Shown piece by piece: positions 46,640 through 57,368 of a stretch of DNA of 64,000 nucleotides. The position numbers were made by a program, and so were the translations under genes. The stretch is from contig NC_134462.1 in NCBI RefSeq assembly GCF_047948215.1, forward strand, positions 121,170,937 to 121,234,936, in the 5' to 3' direction. How positions within the stretch are numbered: position 1 is the stretch's first letter; each line of letters starts with the position of its first letter. Below the pieces are notes generated by a model. It saw nothing but the letters and a program-made list of their open reading frames with translations, was not told the DNA's origin and made no database searches. Source of the stretch: Lycorma delicatula. Lineage: Eukaryota > Arthropoda > Insecta > Hemiptera > Fulgoridae.

Positions 46640-47093
46640 TTATGCACTGACCTTTTTGAACTTTTAGTCATAACACCCGAAATATCAAGCAGCTTCTTTT
46701 CGTTAGTTTAGATGGTTTTCAGCAGAGCCTGTTGCCCGAAATTTTTCGATAAGAGTTCGAACTGGATTTCGGTGAGGAACAGGAGTATTTTGAAACTTTT
46801 CAGAAAACTTGTGCTTCACTAAATCAGTTTACTTGGTCGACTTCACGACAGACGTGTTCAACGAGAAAAATACGTTCCGCTACCGAAAGAACCATTACGT
46901 TTCTCGCAACTACTGATTTTGATAAACGAAACAAAGCGCGTTCAATCACAACTTAACGACTGACATTTTGGTTTATTACTGAGCAACGTGCAACTATCCC
47001 ACAGGGCAACCGACCTAACGCCGAAAGAACAGAATGCGCCACATAATTCTAAAGCATACTGCACAGCGACTTTCCGAACTATTGTACTATTTG
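46640..47093 (-). pseudogene. mariner-superfamily remnant, family M1, copy 3 (5' half only)
   Basis: Read on the minus strand it starts with the terminal repeat AGTTCGGAAAGTCGCTGTGC, then GCATTCTGTTCTTTCGGCGT as in copy 1. The N-terminal coding region follows: FVALVRN-like start, FLVEHVCREVDQVN, PVPHRNPVRTLIEKFRATGS. Homology stops within the helix-turn-helix region after GTCAGTGCATAAGTTAGC. The catalytic domain and the other end are missing. Confidence 0.78.
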
Positions 47094-49845
47094 TAAAATT
47101 AAAAAAAATGGGGCGTTACTTACAAAAAGTTAAGAAGCTCATCTCATAAATTAAACGACTGCGAATCATTCAAGTATAATTGATCGTTTAAAATTAAATT
47201 AGAATGTTTATGTTTATTAATTTCCAATGACTTTAAAAGGAAATATATTTTAAATATAAAATAAATATATTTTCATATTTCTAGTGATCGTTCTGCGATT
47301 TATTTATTCAATATAATCTTTTCTTCTAAGGTACGGTATTTAGATCCTTAACAAATTAAAGTAAAATTTTATGTTTATCAATTGCTGTGTGTTTTACGAA
47401 ATTTAACATCTTTATTTACTCGGGTAAAATATACAGTAAAGTATACGGCCCAAAATTTTGTAATAGAATTTTTTCAAAAATAATAGTAGCATAGGTATAC
47501 TCCGATAAGTACGCGTCATTTTTATAAATTAATAGAAATTGTTGTAATTTAAATTATACTTTTTTTAAAAAATAAAACAGCACTTTTTAATTAACAGAAA
47601 TCGATGGTAATATTGTTAAATATATATTTCGCTTTTGATTTTATTTTTATATATTTCTTTTATTCCATTTGTTGCTATCAGAAGATAATACTTTTTATTT
47701 TGACACTGAACATTGTACGAGCTAATGAAGCCCGTCGATGTGGATGTGTTTTTTTTTTGTCGACCTGTGATTTTCATTTGTTACTGATATACTTTTGTAT
47801 TTTTTTTCTGTCGGACTTTCTCTTTCTCCTTCGCCTCTCATTTATTCTCTCTCTCTATCTTTTCTCATTCCCCTCATATTTCCGTTCGATGTTACCGGTC
47901 TCATTCAGTCGTTTTCTCCCTTCGTTGTCGATGGATGTTTTGCGTTACACGTTAGAACGATAATGCCGGTCTGCTGTTTTGGATAAATGATTCTACGTGA
48001 AAAATCTCTTGTATATCGCTACAACGCGTTCGATTGAGCGGTGGTGTACTTCAGTATACCGTCACCACACCGCAATCACTTGATCGTTCGATAACTACCC
48101 TGGCCGACATCACGTTGTTTTCTATAGCCTACCGTTCATGTTTTTGTGTTTGTGTTTGTGTATAGGCGCGCACTCATGTGTATCCGATCTCTGTATTTGC
48201 CATCGATGACAACTTAGGCTTTGTATTATCGGACCTCTTGAAAAGTAATTTGTCCTCTTAAATTTCGTTCAGAATAGAACTTTTTTCGTGTCATACAATG
48301 GCACAATTTGTAAGTTAATTCTTAATGTTTTTTTGAATGTAAGCATTCCACTAAAAATTTTCTCTTCTATCTCCTTTTTTATTTTATACTGTTCATTGAT
48401 GCTCCTTCCTATCTTGATTAATACGCATCGTTACGCATAGTCTACTACCCTCTTATTCAGAGATTGTTTTGTTTTATGAACAGCCCTTAGAATTCAGGTT
48501 GAAAATGATAAAATTTGATAGAAAGTAATTAAATATTAAAATAGTAGAACATTTAATACAAAAGAAATCAAAGAATTTTATTATTTAGAAAATACAGTTA
48601 CAAAAGATAGGTCTAATAAGATGTAAAAAGCTAGTTATTTCAACGTATTATATATAACCTGTAAAATTTTATAGATCTGCTTTTTACAGTAATCAGTCGG
48701 TTAAATAATTTAATTTACTGTCCATTTTTTTCTACATCAACTTTTAATCTCACTCACTACGTCCCTCGTCCTCAACTATCTGTTCTATATTTAAAAATTT
48801 TTGTCTTCCTCTAATTTTTTTACCTAAACCACCAAATTAACTAAACCTGGATATCGCATTAAATAATCCACCAATTTATTCGTTCCTATTCAAGATTCAC
48901 TTATAAATTTCTCTTTTTTCCTCTTCTACTTGTCTTAAAAACTCTTAATTTCGAATTTTATCGACCTATCTATCTAATTTTCAGCGTTCTCTTTTAACAC
49001 CGCATTTCAAAGGACTCTTTTCTTTCTATTCCTCCTACTGTATCGCTATCCTAAACCGCTATAATATAAATAATTATTTTAAAGTATTTTTTTTTAATTT
49101 CGAAACTTAGAGAAAAAGAGATTAAGAAAAAATATGAAATATAGCCTTTTGAAATGTAACGTTTCAGGAAAATATTTAAAATTAGTGGCGAAAAAAAACG
49201 GTTTGAAGAATGACAAAAGTTTAAATCAATTTACGAAATGTTACAGAATGTTAGATAAAATGAAAAGTTCGGTTGTTCATAATAGTTACAATTTTTAGAT
49301 AAACTAGGGATTGTATTTTAGAACAATCTCCTTTAAGCCGGCAAGCTTCATGCAAAAATATATCGGTCTGTATCAAACATAGATTTAATAATTAGAAGAA
49401 ATCTTTAAACCGTTTTTATGGAATTTAAAGCTACATAGCAAAAAAAAAATTATTAAAAATAATTTATACTTTTTCTTCTTCTTGTACCCTCTCCGGTCAT
49501 CGAACGCTAGTTACCATATTGCCGATAATACTGAACGTCGCCGTCACGTTTGCTCAGGGAATATTTGTTGGATCTTTAATGCAACGGTTATCCTTGGCCT
49601 TCTGCTTGCCGATGCCGATCGGCCACCTTCTGTAATTTCTCTACTTTTTGGCCAATTTCTCTTCCCATGGACAATAAGTTACCCTGATCTCTACCTATTC
49701 TTCTGTTCTCCGAGGAGGCTGGTAGAAGTCGATGAGGGGGATTCCTTATCCCAGGAATCACTTAGCCTTTTTAAACAATCGGCGACGGGGTCACCGTAAC
49801 ATGAACATAAAAATAAAAACATAATTGTAACGATGAAAAATTCCA
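47094..49845. other. non-coding stretch
   Basis: AT-rich overall. A less AT-rich, apparently unique block lies at 47990-48250. At 49482-49799 a 105-codon frame of mixed composition could be a repeat fragment, since the minus-strand reading also has short conserved-looking pieces. Nothing in it can be named. Confidence 0.4.
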
Positions 49846-49847
49846 GG

Positions 49848-50020
49848 AGAATGGTTGTGTTTCAATTAACCACACATCTCAGGAATGGTCGAACTGAGAA
49901 TTTACAAGACTACACTTCATTTACACTCATACATATCATCCTCTTTCATCCTCTGAAGAATTATCTAAACGGTAGTTACCGGAGGCTAAACAGGAAAAAA
50001 AAAGAGAGAGAGAGAGGAGC
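49848..50020 (+). repeat. SINE family B, 3' half
   Basis: Starts GGAGAATGGTTGTGTTTCAA, then ACACATCTCAGGAATGGTCG, CATACATATCATCCTC and GGTAGTTACCGGAGGCTAAA, followed by CAGG plus a 9-A run and a (GA)n run (50004-50016). It is the best copy of the family's 3' end. The polymerase III head is not present. Confidence 0.78.
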
Positions 50021-50649
50021 ATGGTTGTACGTAGATATGTATGTTGGCCTGTGTTTTTTTTTACATCATCTCTGGACCGAATGGAAATCCATCAGCTAAA
50101 TGAAATGAAATGGCTTTCCATCTAAATGAAATTTAAAGCGATTCTTTTTGAATATAAGAGATACTGTGTAATTTTTATTAGAGACAAGAGAGCAGGAAAA
50201 TACGGGGTAAAAGAACTTTCTTCCTTTTTTGTCGTTTCAAGACTCGAAGTAACTAATTAAATGATTCTTTTATATTAATCTGTCATTTCTGTTATTTATT
50301 TGAGAAAACTAATTCCGGTAATGAAATCGTATATCAAAATTTTATCTAAAGAATAGAATAAGTTTTTTACATAATTATTTACGTCACATACCTCGATGTT
50401 CCATTTATTTTTCGTCCTAAGTAGTAGTCGAGAATGAAACTCTTGGTCGAAGTCAATAATATTTTTATTTTTTTGGTAATTAAGCTGCACATTTTCTTGT
50501 TTAGTATTCGTAGATCTGTTTTTATAAAATGCAAATGACTGAAAAGTTAATTTTGAATAAGGCTGAATAAGACATAGAGGGAAATATATAAGGCATTATT
50601 TAACAGTTTTGTGAGCATTTCGATATAAAAATTGAATCGAAATCGGTAA

Positions 50650-50689
<40 letters not shown>

Positions 50690-51955
50690 GAAGCTAGGTT
50701 TTTCTTTAGTGTTTTAAAAATAAATTTTATTAATGAACTGAAATCGCATAAGTTTACGAAAAGCGGTAAGGTAGTAAAATAAGATCTCACTCCATTTTTG
50801 TTATGAAACGAATTATTAAGTTTCAAACTCATCGATAAACATAAGTAGTGCACAAAATAGTACTTTTATCGACTACGAATAGGAGTTACGAGGAAATTTT
50901 AGTTTTTGCTGAACCAGATTTTTTTTTTATTCATTATAAAAATATTATGAGATATAAATAAGTAAAAAAAGTAAGTTATAGGTTATTTAAATAAATAAAA
51001 AGAAGAGATAGATTTTAGAAAATATATATATATAAAAACTGAGAAAAATGAAAAGAGAAAGAATATTCATCGCAGCGGTGTTAGTCGATGCCTGCGTACT
51101 ATAGGATAAGTAAAGTCGGACGGGCGGGGAGTTGAGAATTCATCCAGCCGATATTGGAACCCGATACCAACCTCTACCGTTTCATCCACCCACACAACCT
51201 ACCCCTTCGATACATTGATGCGACCCTTAGGCTATTGTTAAAAAAAAACTCCGGGAAAAATAGAGTATGCTTGTTGCTTAACTGATTGGAAAAATAGATT
51301 TCCGAAGACGATATAAGCAAGCTAGGTGGATTACATCGGGTCTTTTACGGTAGCTAACTAAACCGAGCGTACTAGTGTTACTAGTATTATGAATCTACTG
51401 GAAACGCTACAGATATATATATATATATATAAATCCTGTTCGGCAAGATATTTTTATTCACCGCAAAATTAACTTACAATGATTGTTGGTAATTTTGTTT
51501 TCAGCTGTTATTTTGTTTTAAAATTGGAAAATGAAACTTTATAAAAACGAAAATGTTATCGAAACTTATGCGATTAAATTGGGATTTTCGGCTTAACAGT
51601 AAGCCTACCCTTAATTTTTAAGTAATTGTTATGGTTTTTTTTTGTTCAGATTTGATAGAAAAATATTAATTTTTGCATAATAAAGGTAATCGAAAATGTA
51701 TAATGTCGAATAAGAAATTTTTATTTTAATGATATACGCTCAGCGCCTTACACCCTAACGGTTCCGAAAATTCTGAAACGTTTTAAAAAATAGCATCCTG
51801 GAAATTGAAGGATGTGAAGGTAAAATTTCAACAATAAAGCCTTGTACTACCAACTCGACTTACTGTAGATTCAACTCAAGAATAACCGACTTTAAGAACG
51901 CCGGATATATATCGCACTACACGCTATTGACATTTATAGCGGCTAATGTTTTGAG
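50021..51955. other. non-coding stretch with (TA)n tracts
   Basis: Tracts lie at about 50651-50687 and 51413-51431. A less AT-rich, unique-looking block is at 51060-51240 (GGACGGGCGGGGAGTTGAG). No gene was recognised. Confidence 0.45.
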
Positions 51956-51959
51956 CGGT

Positions 51960-54214
51960 AAATGTTACTTTAAATATTTTATATCTTTATATATATATTT
52001 CTTGTGTGCATGTGTATGAAAGTGAACTTCTCCTAAACGGCTGGACTGATTTTGATGATGATGTGTGTGTGTTCAAGGGGATTCGAGAATGATTTAGATT
52101 CACAATTTGGTCCACTGGAAAATGTTTTTTTAATTATTTTTTTATTTATAAGTAGTTGTTGATTTTGGAATGTTTTACATTGGATCCAGCAGACTGCGCT
52201 ACCATCGCAGTATCGAATATTCAATAATATTCTATTTTAATTTTAGTTTGTCCCAACAGTAGGTGCTGCGATCAAATTGAGAAAAATATTTCGTAATTTT
52301 GTGTTATTATTGTGTTACAAAAAATCGCGAGAAAATAGTTTTTTATTAAATAAGAGGCTAATAAATCAGATGGAAATGTAAACAAAGGAAAACCAATCAG
52401 ATCAATGCAAGATGGCCGCTGTCAAACATAACGACCAATCACAAAGAGCCCGTATGGCCGTTGCCAATGTAAACAAAATCACAACTGATTAAGGATTAAG
52501 TAACAAGTAGGCAGCTCTGCGATCGCGTTTAGAATTGGGCGCGTATTGAGAAATATTATATTATTATTTATTGAAATAACGTTTTAAAGTGTAATTAAAA
52601 AATATACATTGTGCAAATTTGTAAGGTACAGTATTGAAGTGAAAGTGTTTTTTTAATTTATTTATGTGTTGTTGATCTTGGGATGGTTAAGGTTCACAAT
52701 TGGGTCCAGTAGGCAGCGTGTGGGTCCGGTAGGCAGAGCTGCGATCGCGTTTTAGAAGTTTTTTTTTTTAATTTTTGGTTTATCAGTCAAACCCGGTAGT
52801 TGGTGCTGCGATCGAATTCTAGGAATTTTTTTTATTTTGTTGCTTTTTCGCATATCAGTTACTTGCGTCGTAGCTTAGTGTTGTTCTTACATTAAAATTG
52901 TTATTTAGAGAATAGTTTGAATTAAATCCGATAGGTAGTGCTGTTCTGACAATTGAATTTATTTACATTCTGAATTTTATAAAGTTAAAGAGGAAATTTT
53001 ATAAAGTTCCGTAATGTTTTGTAAGTTTCTTAATGTTCAGTATTAATTGTAATGATTTTGCAGCCGCAACACTTTTCGTTAAAAAATTATTTTCCACCGA
53101 ATATTGTGATTAGAGAGTGGTGTGAATTAAATCCGATAGGTAGTGCTGTTGTTTTGCCATTTGGATTTATTTACATTTTGACTTTATAAAGTAAAAGGTT
53201 AAATTTTGTTAAATCGCTAATGTTCAGTTTTTTAAGGTTTTACAAAACTTCCAATTGTTGTCATTCAATCTGTATGTACACTCAGATCTAGCAATAGCGA
53301 AGCATTGCTGAGTCTGGTAGAATTGCGCGCTTATGGAGAATATTAAATTATATTATTATTTATTTAAATAACGTTTTAAAGATTAATTAAAAAATGTACA
53401 TTGTGCAAATTTGTAAGGTGCAGTATTGAAGTGAGTGTTTTACATGAATTTTAATGATGTATACACGTGCATTCAATAACAATCAACTTAACCTACAAAT
53501 TTAAATTGTCAGTTCTCATTTGATTTTATACAACTTATGAAGTATTGAACGGCTCTTTGAAAATAAAAATTTAAGTTTGTAAAATAAATTATAACATTTA
53601 TAAAATTAAAATATAAATTGAATATAAAAATTGAATTTGTAATGTTTTAGCTGATTAATTTTATAAAAAGTTTTCTAAAATTATTATTAATTTACAATTA
53701 TCTAAAATTTGGTAAAATATATGTTAAAATAAAGAATGAGAAAAATGATAAAAATTTCTTCTAAAATTTTAACTACGTTGCTTTTTTACAGTGCTTTAAT
53801 TTTTTATTAATTGATTAATTAAACTGTTACATGGTTATGAAACATCAAAATTATTAAATTTAAAAAAAAATTATGTAGGAAGTACTTTTTTAGAATGATG
53901 TTAAGTGAAAATTAGTAGTAATGTGGATGGAAATTTATTAATTACACTAATTATTAATTTTACGACGTTTCGAGTTTTTAATTCAATTTTCATCGGACAT
54001 CTCAATATTTATTAACCATTGTGCACATAATTAATCAATAAACCCTTTACAATAATACAACAATCACAAACTGATAATACCATACTAATAGTCATTTTAA
54101 TGAAATTTAGAACACATTCCTGCTAATTTTAACTTAATTACGTTAGTTATATTTATGTGTGTGCATTTATTACAGAATAATGCCGCGTCAGGACAACGTC
54201 TGTCGGGTCCGCTA

Positions 54215-54216
<2 letters not shown>
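51960..54216 (-). mobile_element. long 'ACTAG-head' element with internal repeats
   Basis: On the minus strand it begins ACTAGCGGACCCGACAGACG at 54216 and ends AAAATCAGTCCAGCCGTTTA..GAAGTTCACTTTCATACA near 52010, then (TA)n-like DNA. Inside, 52537-52640 recurs at 53322-53430 (AATAACGTTTTAAAG, ACATTGTGCAAATTTGTAAG). About 200 bp at 52905-53105 is repeated next door at 53107-53310 (GAATTAAATCCGATAGGTAG). A second head-like sequence (AGCAATAGCGAAGCATTGCT) lies at 53289. It may therefore be two related elements in tandem. It is much longer than the other copies, yet no ORF is visible. Confidence 0.6.

Positions 54217-54274
<58 letters not shown>
54217..54274. repeat. (TA)n microsatellite next to an ACTAG head
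   Basis: Perfect TA run immediately beside the head of the long element. Heads at 63.25 kb and tails at 25.25 kb are also next to TA runs, so the tract may be part of how this family ends or inserts. Confidence 0.95.
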
Positions 54275-54277
<3 letters not shown>

Positions 54278-54611
54278 CTTTGTTTTTATTCAACCGAATC
54301 CTTTGTTTTTCTTCTGTTTTTACTCTGTTATGAAGGAATTAAATGCGATTACCAGAATATATTGCCCGTTAAAACTGTTCTTCGTTTTGTAATATTACCC
54401 CTAAAATTCATTTTCGTTTCTATTTTATACTATAAATTTCAAAAGGCTCAAATATTTATTCGTCGTTTTATCGCCTAGATGTCTATTCATCAGAAATATA
54501 GTTATATTTACTATTTGTACATCTTTGACTTTAATCGTCAGATTATTTCACGCGTTTCATCATCTCATCTTCGTCTCATTTCTTCTTTTTCCAGGGAGAT
54601 TAAATCTAAAT

Positions 54612-54806
54612 AACTTAGGAAGATGAGCCGGCCTACCTGGCGCGAGTGGTAGTGTCTCGGCCTCTCATCCGGTGGTCCCGGGTTTGAATCCCGGTCAGAC
54701 ATGGCATTTCCACACACGCTACATATCATTCATGTTATCCCATGACGCAATAGCTAACGGTGGTCCTGGAGGTTAAACAATCAAAAAAAAAAAACTTAGG
54801 AAGATG
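54612..54806 (+). repeat. SINE family A with perfect 14-bp target-site duplication
   Basis: The body at 54626-54792 starts GCCGGCCTACCTGGCGCGAG (box A TGGCGCGAGTGG) and has box B GGTTTGAATCC inside CCGGGTTTGAATCCCGG. The body ends TAACGGTGGTCCTGGAGG, then TTAAACAATC and a 10-A tail before the repeat. The flanks AACTTAGGAAGATG at 54612-54625 and 54793-54806 are identical. This is the most recent-looking and complete copy of family A here. Confidence 0.92.
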
Positions 54807-56600
54807 TCAATCGATTTTCAACCCACCCTTCGATCGATTTAATCGATTGAATTCTATTGATTTCAATCGATAAGTTACCAAGATATCATTTCTAGAATTA
54901 ACGTTCAGTTTATATCTGATATCCATCCTCTTTCCACAGAGTATCCCTCTTTAAGAAGCGTTTAATTTTCCTCAAGAACTTAATTTTTGCTGTTTTTATG
55001 TAATTTATGCATCGATAATTATTATAATTGTCATATAATTATTGCAAATAAAGGTCTTGGAATATATTTGTTTACTTTATTATCAAAATTTTCACTGATA
55101 TCATATAGAACTTGATAGTATAGTATCGTGTTACCGAACAAGGAAACGCTTGTTTAATTCAAGAAAGCTTTTTTTTTGAGGAGCGAAATACGACCACCTT
55201 TTTTTAACAATAATTAAAATTTTAAAAAACCTTAGTATATTTTTTACATACACTTCCACTACTGAAATTATAGTCGTAATCTTATCTTACTCCTCTTCCT
55301 ATGTAGTCTATCGCTAAAGACATAACAATAATTACATAAGCAAAAAAAGTTTTATTATGCGTTACACTAGAACAAAAATTATATTATTTTTTATTTACTT
55401 TAGAATTAATATAACGTAATGTCTTATAAACATATAATTATATTTTTTTTTAATACAAAATTTACTTATTGTAAACCGTATCGTAAAGTGGTTTTTGATA
55501 AAGTTCTTAGTATTTTATCTTAGATGGAGAAAAAACGAACTAATTGAGGGGTAAAACCGATAGGTTCAGATCATTTCACGGTAGTGGGAATATACGTAGA
55601 ATGCTTGCGAAGCGGGTGTTGGGAATATGTAATCGAAATAAACGGGTGATTTTTTAATGTTTTTGCGAATGTGAACCGCTTGGTAAAGTTAAAATAAGTT
55701 ATTTACGGAAAGTTGCGGGTAGTATTTAGCGGTATAATTTATTATAAGTTTGGCGGGTTTTCCATCCGAAAATATTGTAACTTTTCAATTAAACATATAT
55801 ACTTAGTTCATTGCTACGTAAATAATTAACAACTTTGCTCGTCGTCAAACGTTATCGAAGGCCTTTTTAACTGGATTTAATCGTTTGGATTCAGTTAACG
55901 GTATTATATTAAAATAAGTCGTTCTGCAAAGCATGCAGTTACTGAAAAGAGAATAAATAAAGAGAAAAATATGCGATTAAAAAAAAAAAATTATTAATTT
56001 TTATTTGTTTACTGGGTTATGAAATTATTTAAAAATGGTTTTTAAACTTTACAAATAACATATTAAGATTTCAACAAACTAGTAATAAGGTAAATCTATC
56101 CTTAAAAAAGGAATAGTAGATCAGATTACATTTGCTTTCTAATCAACAAAAAGGTTTTTGTGCGTAATTATTTTTATGTTTATAATTGTTTGTAATACAT
56201 ATAATGGAAGTAAATGTATTGTTTCTAAAAACGCACTATTTTAATAAACTAATACTGTATTAATACAGCAGTTCAATTTTGTTTTTTTGTTTTGTTGAAT
56301 TTTTCTTCTTTAATTTTTTCAGCGGTCGTAAAATGTTTGCATTTACGTTTTTATTCTTATGCGTACACAATATTAATAATGAGAATGTAACTTTTTCGAA
56401 TCTTAATTTTATTTATATTATTCCGATAATTATGCGCAATTATATTGGATCGAAGTATTATGTTATTAATGCCTTACGGTGGAGAAATATATATTATAAA
56501 AGCTAAATAAGACGATTTTTCTTGAAATGTTGTTGCTCTTTTATAATTTTAGTTAATAAATAATATTTCATTTTATATTAATATTTCTCATTTCTTTATT
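54807..56600. other. AT-rich non-coding stretch
   Basis: No gene was recognised. Small ATCGAT-rich palindromic patches lie at about 54810-54870. Confidence 0.4.
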
Positions 56601-56604
56601 TTTA

Positions 56605-56840
56605 CTTTCTTGTACGAAGTAAAGGAAGTATTGTGATAGCGAAAAATGTCGGTTTTCAGAAAATTCAACGGAAATAGCCATTTTCACAATCCCTCAATCC
56701 ATTTTGACTAGTTTCGGCGTGACGTCTGTACGTACGTACGTATGTATGTATCTCGCATAACTCAAAAACGATTAGCCGTAGGATGTTGAAATTTTGGATT
56801 TAGGACTGTTGTAACATCTAGATCATCACCTCCCCTTTTG
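56605..56840 (+). repeat. probable dispersed repeat end with CGTA tetranucleotide run
   Basis: CTTGTACGAAGTAAAGGAAG, TTGTGATAGCGAAAAATGTC, a CGTACGTACGTACG/TATG run at 56728-56752, and CATAACTCAAAAACGATTAG are typical transposon-end phrases. It passes directly into the LINE 3' UTR at about 56850. Only one copy is in the window. Confidence 0.4.
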
Positions 56841-56849
56841 CTTGCGTGT

Positions 56850-57068
56850 ACCCATTTTAGTAATATATGACAAGTGAGCGGTGGGACACGCAAGCGATTG
56901 GTGTACGTCACCACGCTTATGCCGTTCGCGCAGTTATGTAAGTTCTAGAAGCTAATTAGGAGTTCTTAGTCGCTAAACAGTTTTGAGGCACAGTAGCCGT
57001 TTGTGGCACGGACATTCGGTCTTATGTTTTAGAGCGACCGAATGGGGTTGTGGTGGAAAAAATGCCAA
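56850..57068 (+). repeat. 3' UTR of the R1-type LINE, third copy
   Basis: GTACCCATTTTAGTAATATA, CAGTAGCCGTTTGTGGCACG, GAGCGACCGAATGGGGTTGT and AATGCCAAACAAACC align with 5255-5488 and with the antisense copy at 35.0-35.2 kb. No coding part of that LINE precedes it. Confidence 0.75.
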
Positions 57069-57110
57069 ACAAACCAATGCGAGTTAAAAAAAGTCTATGC
57101 CGAGCATCCC

Positions 57111-57330
57111 ATCGTACGCTAGATTCGTGGAATCTAGCGTACGATGTGGCACAGAGGCCAAAATGGACCACTGTCGATCCCCTCACATGGCTGGGAACCG
57201 TATTTTACTCGACCCCATCACGCAGTTCAGGGATCTGTCCGATAAATAGTCCTGGACGAGACGCCTCAAGGAGATTCTTATACCTCTGTCCTTTAATACC
57301 TGGAATGTCGCCTCCCACCACAGCGAGTTA
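57111..57330 (-). pseudogene. LINE reverse transcriptase fragment, antisense
   Basis: Read on the minus strand from 57330: LWWEATFQVLKDRGIRISLR, RLVQDYLSDRSLNCVMGSSK and IRFPAM, then a TGA and GDRQWSIL, a decayed GVPQGSIL block. NLAYDGMLGI follows after a short palindrome. This is the RT palm between the first catalytic Asp and the PQG-LW motif, as in R1/Jockey-group LINEs. It lies in opposite orientation to both neighbours. It is too short to assign a clade. Confidence 0.72.
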
Positions 57331-57368
57331 AAACAGCATTTGCTCGCTAGGCGTCGACAGTAGAGAAA

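Noticed and set aside
47604..47963. 119-aa frame with apparent membrane segments
   Set aside because: T-rich DNA gives Phe/Leu/Ser-rich translation by chance; no supporting splice or motif evidence.
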